Under the pieces are notes generated by a model. It did not search any database and was not told the DNA's origin. It saw only the letters and a program-made list of their open reading frames with translations. Made by a program: the position numbers and the translations under genes. A DNA stretch of 64,000 bases, from positions 5,332,001 through 5,396,000 of the forward strand of contig NZ_CP021108.1 in the NCBI RefSeq assembly GCF_002119685.1, given 5' to 3'. Shown here one piece after another: positions 34,497-42,679 of the stretch. Each line of letters starts with the position of its first letter. Position 1 is the stretch's first letter. The DNA comes from Bordetella genomosp. 8 (GTDB lineage: Bacteria; Pseudomonadota; Gammaproteobacteria; Burkholderiales; Burkholderiaceae_B).

Positions 34497-35921
34497 ATGA
34501 AATTGTTCCGGCTAATCTTTCCCCTGCTCTTGGCCGTACTGGCCGGCTGCGCGGGAACGACGCACAAACAGACAGAACTCCACGCAGGCGATCTCGACAC
34601 CCAGCAACCCGGATATCCGACCCGCTATGTCGCCACGGTCACGTCACGCACCATCGACCTGACCCACCCCCCGCGCGACGTCTGGGACCGCATACGCCGC
34701 GGCTTCGCCATCCCCAATCTGCACAATCCCCTGGTCGACCAGTGGACCGACTACTACGCCTCGCATCCCGAGGCCGTGCAGCGGATGGCCGAACGCGCGG
34801 GCAAGTATCTGTATTTCATCACCGAGGAAATCAACCAGCGCGGCATGCCCACCGAGCTGGCCCTGCTGCCCTTCGTGGAAAGCGCGTACAACCCCTCGGC
34901 CCTGTCGCGCGCCCAGGCCTCGGGCCTGTGGCAGTTCGTGCCGGCTACCGGGCAGCACTACAACCTGAAGCAGGACTGGTGGCGCGACGAACGGCGTGAC
35001 CCCATCGCTTCCACCAATGCGGCGCTGGACTACCTGGAAAACCTCTTCGAAATGCAGGGCGACTGGTATCTGGCCCTGGCCTCCTACAACTGGGGCGAAG
35101 GTTCGGTGCAGCGCGCCATGGCGAAGAACGAAGCCGCGGGCCTGCCCACCGATTACCTGTCGCTGCAGATGCCGGACGAAACACGCAACTACGTGCCGAA
35201 GCTGCAGGCAATCAAGAACATCATCGCCAATCCGACCAAGTACGCCGTGGTCCTGCCGGCGGTCAACAACACGCCGTATTTCGCCACGGTGCAGAAGAAT
35301 CGCGACATCGATATCGAAGTCGCCGCGCGCCTGGCCGAAATGCCGGTGGACGAGTTCAAGGCCTTGAACCCGTCCTTCAATCGTCCGGTGATCCGCGGCG
35401 AGCACGCCTCCATGATCCTGCCGGCCGACCGTGTGGCGGTGTTCAACGCCAACATGGAGAACTACAAGGGCGACCTGTCCAGCTGGAAGGTGTACCAGCC
35501 GCAGCGGGGCGATACCTACGCCTCGATCGCGCACCGCTTCGGCATTTCGGAGTCCACGCTGCGCGGGCTGAACGACATCCCGTCGCGCCAGAAGCGCATC
35601 GCCATGGCGCAGCACCTGCTGGTGCCGGCGCGCGGTGGCGTGCAGGTGGCCTCGCTGGATAATGCCGGTCCGGCCACGCAGGGCCCGGTCGTGCAGCGCG
35701 GCTCGGTGCGTCCGGCCACGGCGCAGGTGGCCTCGGCCAAGATGACCGCGCCGCGGCCCAATGTGCGCCAGCACAAGGTCAAGTCCGGCGATACGCTGTT
35801 TTCGCTGGCGCGGCAATACAGCACCACGGTAGACGCGCTGCGCGCACTGAACAACCTGAAGGGCAATGCCTTGAAGGTGGGCAGCACGCTGCGGGTACCG
35901 GGCACGAACGTGCGCGGCTGA
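34497..35921 (+). CDS. mltD: Membrane-bound lytic murein transglycosylase D with LysM domains
   Basis: 474 residues. A lipoprotein signal with lipobox LAGC (Cys18) anchors it to a membrane. The SLT domain follows, with catalytic Glu128 in [20 protein letters not shown] and the [13 protein letters not shown] and LASYNWGEG motifs. Two LysM repeats lie at about residues 330-380 ([15 protein letters not shown]) and 420-470 ([15 protein letters not shown]) and bind peptidoglycan. It cleaves glycan strands with 1,6-anhydro-MurNAc formation. It starts 7 bp after gloB, so the two are probably cotranscribed. Confidence 0.94.
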   Translation: MKLFRLIFPLLLAVLAGCAGTTHKQTELHAGDLDTQQPGYPTRYVATVTSRTIDLTHPPRDVWDRIRRGFAIPNLHNPLVDQWTDYYASHPEAVQRMAERAGKYLYFITEEINQRGMPTELALLPFVESAYNPSALSRAQASGLWQFVPATGQHYNLKQDWWRDERRDPIASTNAALDYLENLFEMQGDWYLALASYNWGEGSVQRAMAKNEAAGLPTDYLSLQMPDETRNYVPKLQAIKNIIANPTKYAVVLPAVNNTPYFATVQKNRDIDIEVAARLAEMPVDEFKALNPSFNRPVIRGEHASMILPADRVAVFNANMENYKGDLSSWKVYQPQRGDTYASIAHRFGISESTLRGLNDIPSRQKRIAMAQHLLVPARGGVQVASLDNAGPATQGPVVQRGSVRPATAQVASAKMTAPRPNVRQHKVKSGDTLFSLARQYSTTVDALRALNNLKGNALKVGSTLRVPGTNVRG

Positions 35922-35974
35922 GCAGCGCGGCTGCATGGCCAGGCGGCCGCGCCGGAAGGCGCTTCCGCATCGGG

Positions 35975-36005
35975 AACGCCGGCGTTATCGCCGGCGTTTT
36001 TCTTT
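35975..36005 (+). terminator. Intrinsic terminator after mltD
   Basis: Perfect 10-bp stem AACGCCGGCG/CGCCGGCGTT with loop TTAT, followed by TTTCTTT. It ends the gloB-mltD transcript and separates it from fabI. Confidence 0.85.
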
Positions 36006-36111
36006 GGGGCAACGAAACGCCCCGCCGCCTGTATCCCGCCTCGGTTTGGGATGGACGCAGCGCCGGCCGGGTTCACCTAAAATACCGCTTTCAGTTTCGA
36101 GGATACGAAAA

Positions 36112-36894
36112 ATGGGCTTTCTAGCCGGCAAACGCATACTGGTCACGGGCGTGCTGTCCAACCGCTCCATCGCCTATGGCATCGCGCGGGCCTGCCACCG
36201 CCAGGGCGCCGAACTGGCGTTTACCTACGTCGGCGATCGCTTCAAGGACCGTGTCACGGAATTTGCCGCCGAGTTCGGCAGCGACATCGTGCTGCCCTGC
36301 GACGTGTCGGAAGACGCGCAGATCGAAGCCGCCTTCACCGAACTCGGCCAGCGCTGGGACGGCCTGGACGGGCTGGTGCACTCCATCGGCTTCGCGCCGC
36401 GCGAAGCCATCGCGGGCGACTTCCTGGAAGGCCTGTCGCGCGAGGGCTTCCGCATCGCGCATGACGTGTCGGCCTACAGCTTTCCCGCCATGGCCAAGGC
36501 GGCGCTGCCGCTCATGAAGGGGCGCAACGGCTCGGTGCTGACGCTGACCTACCTGGGCGCCGAGCGCGTCGTCCCCAACTACAACACCATGGGCCTGGCC
36601 AAGGCATCGCTGGAAGCCAGCGTGCGCTACCTGGCCACGGCGCTGGGCCCGCAAGGCATACGCGCCAACGGCATCTCGGCCGGCCCCATCAAGACCCTGG
36701 CGGCCAGCGGCATCAAGGATTTCTCGTCCATCCTGAAGTTCGTCGAAAGCAATGCGCCGCTGCGGCGCAATGTGTCCATCGACGACGTCGGCAACGTCGC
36801 GGCCTTCATGCTGTCGGATCTGGCCGCCGGCGTGACGGGCGAAATCACCCACGTGGACGCGGGCTTTTCGACGATCGTGCCGGGCATGGAATAA
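36112..36894 (+). CDS. fabI: Enoyl-[acyl-carrier-protein] reductase (NADH)
   Basis: 260 residues of the FabI type of short-chain dehydrogenase. The cofactor region is [14 protein letters not shown] in place of the classic glycine motif, and the active site is a Tyr in [11 protein letters not shown] with Lys in [15 protein letters not shown], matching the FabI Tyr-x6-Lys layout. It performs the last reduction in each fatty-acid elongation cycle and is the family targeted by triclosan. GAGGAT precedes ATG 36112; the upstream open frame is noncoding. It converges on a Bug gene 15 bp later. Confidence 0.94.
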   Translation: MGFLAGKRILVTGVLSNRSIAYGIARACHRQGAELAFTYVGDRFKDRVTEFAAEFGSDIVLPCDVSEDAQIEAAFTELGQRWDGLDGLVHSIGFAPREAIAGDFLEGLSREGFRIAHDVSAYSFPAMAKAALPLMKGRNGSVLTLTYLGAERVVPNYNTMGLAKASLEASVRYLATALGPQGIRANGISAGPIKTLAASGIKDFSSILKFVESNAPLRRNVSIDDVGNVAAFMLSDLAAGVTGEITHVDAGFSTIVPGME

Positions 36895-36909
36895 GCCGCG
36901 CGGCCAGCT

Positions 36910-38058
36910 TCAATCGGCGTGCAGCCCCATGCGCGCCGTCAGCTGGCCGAAGCGGTCGATATCGTTGTCGATCAGGGCCTGGAACGCCTGCGGCGTACTG
37001 GCCGTCGGGCTGTAGCCCAGTTGCAGCAGCGCCTGGCGCGTATCGGCGCGGTTCATGATCGCGGCCACGGCGGCGTTCAGTTTGGCGATCACGGCCGGCG
37101 GCGTCCTGGCCGGGGCCAGCAGGCCGTGCCACTGGTCCAGCGCATAGCCTGGAAACCCCTGCTCCGCCACGGTAGGCACCGAAGGCATCAACTCGCTGCG
37201 CTGCGGCGACGTCACCGCCAGCGCCCTGAGCTTGCCGGACGCCAGGAAAGGTGCGGCGCTGGACGCGGTGATGATGCCGATGCCCACCTGCCCGGACAGC
37301 ACGTCGGTGAGCGCGGGCCCGCAACCCTTGTAGGGCACGTGCTGCAATTGCCGACCACTCGCGATGCGCAGCATTTCACCCGCCAGGTGCTGCGGCGTGC
37401 CGTTGCCGCAGGACGCATAGGCCAGCGCCTTGCCGCCCTGCCCCGCCGCCGCCAGGGCATCTGCCAGCGTGTGGAAAGGCGACGACGCCGGCACCGCCAG
37501 CACCGACGGCACGAAGGCGACATTGATCACGCCCTTCAGGTCATGCTTGGGCGAGAACGGCAGGTCGCGGTACACGCCGGGGTTGATGGCGTAGGAACTG
37601 TTGACCATCAGCAAGGTATAGCCGTCCGGCGCGGCCTGAGCGACCTCGCGCGCGCCGATGTTGCCGCTGGCCCCCGGCCGGTTTTCCACCACCACGGTCT
37701 GGCCCAGGTCCTGCTGCAGTGCCGCGCCCAGGCGGCGCGCCAGCAGATCGGTACCGCCGCCAGGTGGGAAGGTCACGATAAGGGTGATGGGATGCGACGG
37801 ATAGCCGCGCGCCGCCCCGTCTGGCGACATCGCCGCCACGCTGGCGGCCTGCCCGGCCTTGCCTTCGCCGCTCGCGGCGCGTATCCATCCACCCGCCGCC
37901 AGCAAGGCGGCCAGGCCCAGCAGGGCGCCGCGCATGCGCCGGCCGATGACGGTCCGGCCCCTGGCCGGACGCGCCGCGTACGGACGGCAAGCATCGGGGC
38001 GGACGCCATCGGGCGCGCCCGTATCGCGGCGCCTTTCGCACCGCATCAAGCTGTTCAT
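36910..38058 (-). CDS. Bug family (TctC-like) receptor in the NAD locus
   Basis: 382 residues, longer than usual because about 70 residues precede the Bug start SHPITLIVTFPPGGGTDLLA. The extension has an Arg-rich stretch and then a membrane/signal segment (LLGLAALLAAGGWIRAASG). Later motifs are GASGNIG and QHVPYKGCGPALTDVLSGQV. GGAG precedes ATG 38058, and the gene begins 11 bp after the nadC stop, so it is cotranscribed with nadC. That context suggests a pyridine carboxylate such as nicotinate or quinolinate as ligand; Bug27 of B. pertussis is known to bind nicotinate-type ligands. Confidence 0.88.
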   Translation of the reverse strand: MNSLMRCERRRDTGAPDGVRPDACRPYAARPARGRTVIGRRMRGALLGLAALLAAGGWIRAASGEGKAGQAASVAAMSPDGAARGYPSHPITLIVTFPPGGGTDLLARRLGAALQQDLGQTVVVENRPGASGNIGAREVAQAAPDGYTLLMVNSSYAINPGVYRDLPFSPKHDLKGVINVAFVPSVLAVPASSPFHTLADALAAAGQGGKALAYASCGNGTPQHLAGEMLRIASGRQLQHVPYKGCGPALTDVLSGQVGIGIITASSAAPFLASGKLRALAVTSPQRSELMPSVPTVAEQGFPGYALDQWHGLLAPARTPPAVIAKLNAAVAAIMNRADTRQALLQLGYSPTASTPQAFQALIDNDIDRFGQLTARMGLHAD

Positions 38059-38069
38059 CGCAAACTCCG

Positions 38070-39023
38070 TCAGGCGTCCAGGCCGATATCCAGCACTTGC
38101 ACGCTGTGCGTGATCCACCCTATGGCGATCAGGTCCACGCCCGTGGCGGCGATCGCCGGGGCGGTTTCCGGCGTGACGCCGCCGGAGGCTTCGGTGACCG
38201 CCCGGCCCTTGGCCATGGCGACGGCCTGGCGCAATTGCGCCAGGTCCATGTTGTCCAGCAGCACGACGTCCACGCCCAGCGCCAGTGCTTCTTCCAACTG
38301 CGCAAGGGTGTCGACTTCCAGCTCGATCCTGACCAGATGCCCGGCAGCCGCGCGCGCCCGTTCGATGGCGGGCCGTATGCCGCCAGCCAGGGCCACGTGG
38401 TTGTCCTTGATCAGCATGGCGTCGTCCAGGCCGAAGCGGTGGTTGCTACCGCCGCCGACCCGCACGGCGTACTTCTGCAGCGCCCGCATGCCGGGCAGCG
38501 TCTTGCGCGTGCAGGTGACGCGCGTTCCATAAGGGCGTATGGCATCCGCGATGGCCGCCGTGGCGGATGCCACCCCGCTCAGGTGGCACAGCAGGTTCAG
38601 CGCGGTGCGTTCGGCGGTCAGGATGCCACGCGCCGGCCCGGCCACCACGGCGATCTCATCGCCCGGGCGCAGGCGGGCGCCATCGCGCAGCGCCGGCAGG
38701 AGCTCGATGCGCGCGTCGGTCAGCGCGAAGGCCATGCGCGCCAGGTCCAATCCCGCCAGCACGCCAGGCTTGCGTGCGACCAGGCGCAGCCGCGATTCGG
38801 TATCGGCATCGACGATCGCGTCCGTCGTGATGTCGCCCGCCCGGCCCAGGTCCTCCAGCAGCGCGGCGCGCACCACGGGTTCCAGCATGACGGCGGGCAG
38901 GGGCGCGACCGTGCGCGCCGCGTCGGAGGAATTCGCGGCCGCCGGACGCGCCATGCTGCCTTGCGGCGCCCCGGCATGCCTGGGAGATGCGCCGAAGGCG
39001 CTGGGTAATGTGCTTATGCTCAT
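38070..39023 (-). CDS. nadC: Nicotinate-nucleotide pyrophosphorylase (quinolinate phosphoribosyltransferase)
   Basis: About 317 residues from ATG 39023. QPRTase motifs are [53 protein letters not shown] and [12 protein letters not shown], with [10 protein letters not shown] near the C-terminus. It converts quinolinate and PRPP to nicotinate mononucleotide in NAD synthesis. The start is uncertain: ATG 39023 lies inside a palindromic operator, so a later ATG such as that of [10 protein letters not shown] may be used. nadA and nadB are not adjacent. Confidence 0.92.
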   Translation of the reverse strand: MSISTLPSAFGASPRHAGAPQGSMARPAAANSSDAARTVAPLPAVMLEPVVRAALLEDLGRAGDITTDAIVDADTESRLRLVARKPGVLAGLDLARMAFALTDARIELLPALRDGARLRPGDEIAVVAGPARGILTAERTALNLLCHLSGVASATAAIADAIRPYGTRVTCTRKTLPGMRALQKYAVRVGGGSNHRFGLDDAMLIKDNHVALAGGIRPAIERARAAAGHLVRIELEVDTLAQLEEALALGVDVVLLDNMDLAQLRQAVAMAKGRAVTEASGGVTPETAPAIAATGVDLIAIGWITHSVQVLDIGLDA

Positions 39024-39032
39024 TTTGAGTAT
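39016..39032. promoter_or_regulatory. Candidate NadQ operator, proximal copy
   Basis: ATGCTCA-TTT-TGAGTAT, an imperfect palindrome overlapping the annotated nadC start, in an AT-rich patch between the regulator gene and nadC. A related copy lies 45 bp upstream, centre to centre. Confidence 0.6.
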
Positions 39033-39060
39033 TAAATAGGCGTAGTGTAGGGATGGACTT

Positions 39061-39077
39061 ATACTATTTCTGAGCAT
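39061..39077. promoter_or_regulatory. Candidate NadQ operator, distal copy
   Basis: ATACTAT-TTC-TGAGCAT, the second copy. Together the two suggest a consensus TTATRCTMATTYTGAGYAT. The pair would let a dimeric regulator act cooperatively on the nadC promoter. Confidence 0.6.
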
Positions 39078-39116
39078 AATCCCCTGTCAACGGATTTTTT
39101 CGCAGTGGACCGGCCC

Positions 39117-40055
39117 TCAGACCAGGTGCGGCTCCCGGGCCAGCGGCAGCTTGCTGCCGGAAATCGCGCGTTCCAGCATGACGTCGCGACGGAAGCGGAA
39201 AAGCTTCGCGGGCCTGCCCGCGGTACCGCTGGTCATGCCCCCGGTTTCTTCCACCAGCTCCTGCTGTTCGATCAAACGGCGGAAATTCTGCTTGTGCAGG
39301 CCACGGCCCGCCAGGGCTTCCACGCTCTGCTGCAACTGCAGCAGCGTGAATTCCTCCGGCATCAGCTCGAAGACGACCGGGCGGTATTTGATCTTGGCGC
39401 GCAGCCGGGCGATGCCGGTGGCCAGGATGCGCCGATGGTCATGGATCATGGGCGTGCCCGGCAGCGCCGGACGGATCGGCCGCCGGCCGGCTTCCGGCAC
39501 CAGGCCCGCTTCGTACAGCAGCTCGTAGCGCTGCAGCACCATGTCTTCGTTCCACCCGGCGCCATCCAGGCCGAAGGTGATGGCGACGCGGTCATAGCGG
39601 CGGCCGCGCTGCGCCGCCGGACCGGTCGCGGCCCAGGCCCGCAGGCGCGGTTCGATCAACGACGCAACGAAGGCCGGCGCGCCGTCGCGCCGGTCTTCCC
39701 AAGGGAAATAGCGGTACCAACCCTGCCAGCCCACGCCGGCTCCGCCCGTCTGCGCCAGCTCGCGCGTCAGGCCCAGGTAGCTGACCGAGATGATGCGCGC
39801 ATCGGGCTGGTCCGCCCGATCGCGATCGGCGAAGGTGTACAGCTGTTCGACATAGCCGAGCGGATGATGGGTCTGTGCTTCCACCCAGGCGCGCAGGCCG
39901 GCCTGCAGCGACCGGTGTTCGGACTGGAATGGCCCGGCGGGCAGCGCGTGCGCATCGCCTGTGGTCAACACGCGAGGCTGGCCGTCGGTCACGGCGACCA
40001 GCACGGCGACGAGTTCGGCGGAAACGCGGCTTTCGATGGGATCGGTCAAGGGCAC
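39117..40055 (-). CDS. nadQ: NadQ-like NAD biosynthesis regulator (Nudix-related plus winged helix)
   Basis: 312 residues. The N-terminal half resembles a degenerate Nudix domain (VLVAVTDGQPRVL, then HHPLGYVEQLYTFADRDR) with no full Nudix box. The C-terminal part has a winged-helix region (MPEEFTLLQLQQSVEALAG, HKQNFRRLIEQQELVEETGG, GRPAKLFRF). This is the COG4111/NadQ-type layout known from proteobacterial NAD regulons. It lies directly upstream of nadC on the same strand with two palindromes between, supporting control of NAD synthesis. The symbol rests on domain layout and context. Confidence 0.8.
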   Translation of the reverse strand: MPLTDPIESRVSAELVAVLVAVTDGQPRVLTTGDAHALPAGPFQSEHRSLQAGLRAWVEAQTHHPLGYVEQLYTFADRDRADQPDARIISVSYLGLTRELAQTGGAGVGWQGWYRYFPWEDRRDGAPAFVASLIEPRLRAWAATGPAAQRGRRYDRVAITFGLDGAGWNEDMVLQRYELLYEAGLVPEAGRRPIRPALPGTPMIHDHRRILATGIARLRAKIKYRPVVFELMPEEFTLLQLQQSVEALAGRGLHKQNFRRLIEQQELVEETGGMTSGTAGRPAKLFRFRRDVMLERAISGSKLPLAREPHLV

Positions 40056-40355
40056 GCAGGATAGGGCGATATTGCCGCGGACAGCGGCGGATAGCCGCGC
40101 GGCTTCGCATTATACGAAGGGATTGCTACGGGATGGATTGCCGTATGGAATGCTGGATTGATCGCTGAATGGATTGCCGCCGAATGGCGTATCGCCCGGG
40201 CACGGGCGCACGCATTCTTGACCCGGACGTACAAGTGTTTCGCGGCGACCGGGGTTTTTCCCGGCGCACCGCCGCGGCAGTATGCTGGTTTGCCACCGCG
40301 CCGCGCCCCTCCCGCGCTCGCGCGCTTCATCCATACGTTTACACAGAGGCCACAC
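40056..40355. other. Divergent intergenic region, nadQ-like gene to aldo/keto reductase
   Basis: No gene seen in these 300 bp. On the minus strand an exact TATAAT (40114-40109) may be the -10 of the nadQ-like gene; it sits inside CTTCG-N7-CGAAG (40103-40119). At 40120-40195 there are loose repeats of ATGGATTGCCG. No convincing promoter for the plus-strand reductase was found. Confidence 0.5.
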
Positions 40356-41381
40356 ATGGAATATCGACATCTGGGTGCATCGGGATTCAAAGTCCCCGTC
40401 CTGAGCTTTGGAACCGGCACATTCGGCGGCAAGGGCGAGCTCTTCGAAGCCTGGGGCAAGACCGACGTCGCCGAAGCGCGACGGCTGATCGACATCTGCC
40501 TGGACGAAGGCGTGACGATGTTCGACACCGCCGACATCTATTCGCGCGGCGCTTCCGAATCCATCCTGGGCGAAGCCATCAAGGGACGACGCGACAAGGT
40601 CATCCTGTCCACCAAGGCCACCTTCCGCTTCGATGACGAACCCAACAACGTCGGCTCGTCGCGCTTCCATCTGATCCGCGCCGTCGACGATGCGCTCAAG
40701 CGCCTGGGCACCGACTATATCGACCTGTTCCAGCTGCACGGTTTCGACGCCCGCACGCCGGTGGAAGAAGTCCTGTCCACGCTGGACACGCTGGTGCGGT
40801 CGGGCAAGATCCGCTACACGGGCGTGTCGAATTTCTCGGGCTGGCACCTGATGAAATCCCAGGCCACGGCCGACCGCTACGGCTATCCGCGCTACGTGGC
40901 CAACCAGACCTACTACTCGCTGATCGGCCGGGATTACGAGTGGGAACTGATGCCCCTGGGCCAGGACCAGGGCGTGGGCGCCGTCGTCTGGAGCCCGCTG
41001 GGGTGGGGACGCCTGACCGGCAAGATCCGCCGCGGCCAGCCGCTGCCGCAGACCAGCCGTCTGCACAAGACCGCCGACTACGGTCCGCCTGTGCCGGACG
41101 AATACCTGTACCGCGTCGTCGACGCGCTCGATGAAGTGGCGGCCGAAACCGGCAAGACCATTCCGCAGATCGCGCTGAACTGGCTGCTGCAGCGTCCCAC
41201 CGTCAGCACCGTGCTGATCGGCGCGCGGGATGAAAACCAGCTGCGCCAGAACCTGGGGGCGGTGGGTTGGAACCTGACCGCCGAACAGATCGCGAAACTG
41301 GACGCCGCCAGCGCCGTCGATCGCGCCTACCCGTACTGGCACCAGGTGGGCTTCGCGGAACGCAATCCTTCGCCGGTCTGA
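40356..41381 (+). CDS. Aldo/keto reductase
   Basis: 341 residues of the AKR TIM barrel. The catalytic tetrad is visible: Asp and Tyr in MFDTADIYS, Lys in VILSTKATF and His in DLFQLHGFD. NADPH-site features include GVSNFSGW and the C-terminal VLIGARDENQLRQNL. It should reduce aldehydes or ketones or oxidise the matching alcohols, in the cytoplasm. It stands alone between the NAD locus and the TetR gene; the substrate is unknown. Confidence 0.9.
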   Translation: MEYRHLGASGFKVPVLSFGTGTFGGKGELFEAWGKTDVAEARRLIDICLDEGVTMFDTADIYSRGASESILGEAIKGRRDKVILSTKATFRFDDEPNNVGSSRFHLIRAVDDALKRLGTDYIDLFQLHGFDARTPVEEVLSTLDTLVRSGKIRYTGVSNFSGWHLMKSQATADRYGYPRYVANQTYYSLIGRDYEWELMPLGQDQGVGAVVWSPLGWGRLTGKIRRGQPLPQTSRLHKTADYGPPVPDEYLYRVVDALDEVAAETGKTIPQIALNWLLQRPTVSTVLIGARDENQLRQNLGAVGWNLTAEQIAKLDAASAVDRAYPYWHQVGFAERNPSPV

Positions 41382-41415
41382 ACGTCGGCTTCCAGGAGCT
41401 GGGCCAGGCGCCCGG

Positions 41416-42135
41416 CTACGCGCCCGCCTCAGCGCTCCATACGGCGGGCGCGCCGATGCCCAGCATCGCGATCCCCAGCAGTTCGCGCAGGATCAGTTCG
41501 TCGTCGTTGAGATCGATCATGCCGCCCTTGCCGGCCAGCACCTGGAACTTGCGTGACAGCGGATCGCAATTCGCCAGCAGATGCATCGCCGACCCGCGCA
41601 CGAATTCATAGCGCCAGATGATCTCGGAGCGGCTGTAGCGCGGCAAGGTCTGCGCAAGCGCATCGATGAAAAGCTGCGCATAACCGTCCAGGTGCTGCGC
41701 GACGAACAGTGTGTAATCGCTGTCCGGCATGGCGCGCAGGTGATGCTCCATGCGCACGAACAAGCGGCCGCCGTCCTCGTCCCGCTCGCAGACGACCAGC
41801 GGGCGCAGCAGGCTTTCGAGTATCACGGGAACGGGCAGCGGCCCGTGGCCGTAGCGCTGGCGCGCATCTTCCAGCCGTATGCGCCGTTCGATGTTGACCG
41901 GCTCCATGACGGACAGCAGCACGGATTTCACCAGCGCGTCCTTGGACCCGTAGTAGTAGTGGATGGACGCAACGTTGACACCGGAGGCGTCGCAGATATC
42001 GCGCACGGTGGTATTGAAAGGCCCCGTGCGCGCGATCAGGTCCTTGGCCACACGCAGGATACGGTCCGGCACCGGCATGTCGGCGGCATCCTCGCCGCGG
42101 ATTTCTCCTTCCGCGGGGACCGGCATTTCCCTCAT
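41416..42135 (-). CDS. TetR family transcriptional regulator
   Basis: 239 residues. The N-terminal HTH is seen in PDRILRVAKDLIARTGPFNT, TVRDICDASGVNVASIHYYYG and KDALVKSVL, typical TetR. The C-terminal effector domain (about residues 110-235) resembles regulators of the DUF1956/CecR-like group in length only. AGGAGG before ATG 42135 fixes the start. It is divergent from the amidase/ABC locus, whose promoter carries a palindrome over the start point, so it is the likely repressor of that locus. Confidence 0.9.
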   Translation of the reverse strand: MREMPVPAEGEIRGEDAADMPVPDRILRVAKDLIARTGPFNTTVRDICDASGVNVASIHYYYGSKDALVKSVLLSVMEPVNIERRIRLEDARQRYGHGPLPVPVILESLLRPLVVCERDEDGGRLFVRMEHHLRAMPDSDYTLFVAQHLDGYAQLFIDALAQTLPRYSRSEIIWRYEFVRGSAMHLLANCDPLSRKFQVLAGKGGMIDLNDDELILRELLGIAMLGIGAPAVWSAEAGA

Positions 42136-42153
42136 GGCGCCTCCTCTGACGAC

Positions 42154-42170
42154 CAATCAATTGTTTTAAT
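42154..42170. promoter_or_regulatory. Possible second TetR site near the regulator gene
   Basis: On the minus strand it reads ATTAAAACAATTGATTG, similar to the left part of the main palindrome at 42348-42365. Lying 19 bp before the TetR start, it could serve autoregulation. The symmetry is weak. Confidence 0.3.
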
Positions 42171-42320
42171 TTGCTTCACGACAGCAGGCCGACCTGTACT
42201 TGGCTGCGACGTACAAGCCTTTGATTTTAATCCAGGAATCGCCGTTTTCACAGGCTGACAGTACAACGCCTGTTTATGCTGCATCGCACTAGGATTTACC
42301 ACTACCCGGCCGATTTTACC
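42171..42320. other. Noncoding spacer in the TetR/amidase divergent region
   Basis: Between the TetR-proximal site and the promoter of the amidase operon no gene or clear repeat was seen. Base composition is visibly more AT-rich than the surrounding genes, as expected for a control region. Confidence 0.6.
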
Positions 42321-42349
42321 TTGACGCTCCCTGGCGTCGTTCCTAGAAT
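42321..42349 (+). promoter_or_regulatory. Predicted sigma-70 promoter of the amidase/ABC locus
   Basis: -35 TTGACG (42321-42326), a 17-nt spacer and -10 TAGAAT (42344-42349). This is one of the best promoter matches in the window. The start point would fall near 42356, inside the palindrome below. Confidence 0.7.
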
Positions 42350-42365
42350 TAAACAACTGTTTTAT
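42348..42365. promoter_or_regulatory. Candidate TetR operator
   Basis: ATTAAACA-AC-TGTTTTAT: 8-bp arms with one mismatch around a 2-nt centre, overlapping the -10 edge and the predicted transcription start. This position fits direct repression by the divergent TetR protein. Confidence 0.6.
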
Positions 42366-42448
42366 CTGCACGACATGCGCTAAGGTATTGAAAAATATAT
42401 GGAATATTCGGTTCACCGGGTATATCCATGGTTCCAAGGGGCTTTTCC

Positions 42449-42679
42449 ATGTCAGAAACAGCGGTGCATGCCGAGGCGTTCGCGCGCCCCGACGATTTGC
42501 GGATCCTGGCGGCCCACGCCGGGTTGTCGCTCACTCCCGAACATCTGGCCGAATTGGCCGACGCCTGGCGCTACATCGCGCCCATGCTGGCCCGCATCCC
42601 GCGCGACCGGCCTTATGCCGACGAAGCCGCGCACACTTTCGTGCCGGCCAGCTTCGACGGCAAGGGGATGGCGCGATGA
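42449..42679 (+). CDS. Small AtzG/GatC-like protein (amidase partner)
   Basis: 76 residues from ATG 42449, with AAGGGG 8 nt upstream; ATG 42428 is possible. The sequence (DDLRILAAHAGLSLTPEHLAELADAWRYIAPMLARIP) is a helical segment like the GatC/AtzG family, followed by an extended tail. GatC and AtzG wrap around and stabilise their amidase partners GatA and AtzE. It overlaps the following amidase by 4 bp (ATGA), supporting a translated-coupled complex. Confidence 0.75.
   Translation: MSETAVHAEAFARPDDLRILAAHAGLSLTPEHLAELADAWRYIAPMLARIPRDRPYADEAAHTFVPASFDGKGMAR

Noticed and set aside
40120..40195. Tandem repeat of ATGGATTGCCG as a regulatory array
   Set aside because: The copies are irregularly spaced and degenerate; low-complexity slippage explains them.
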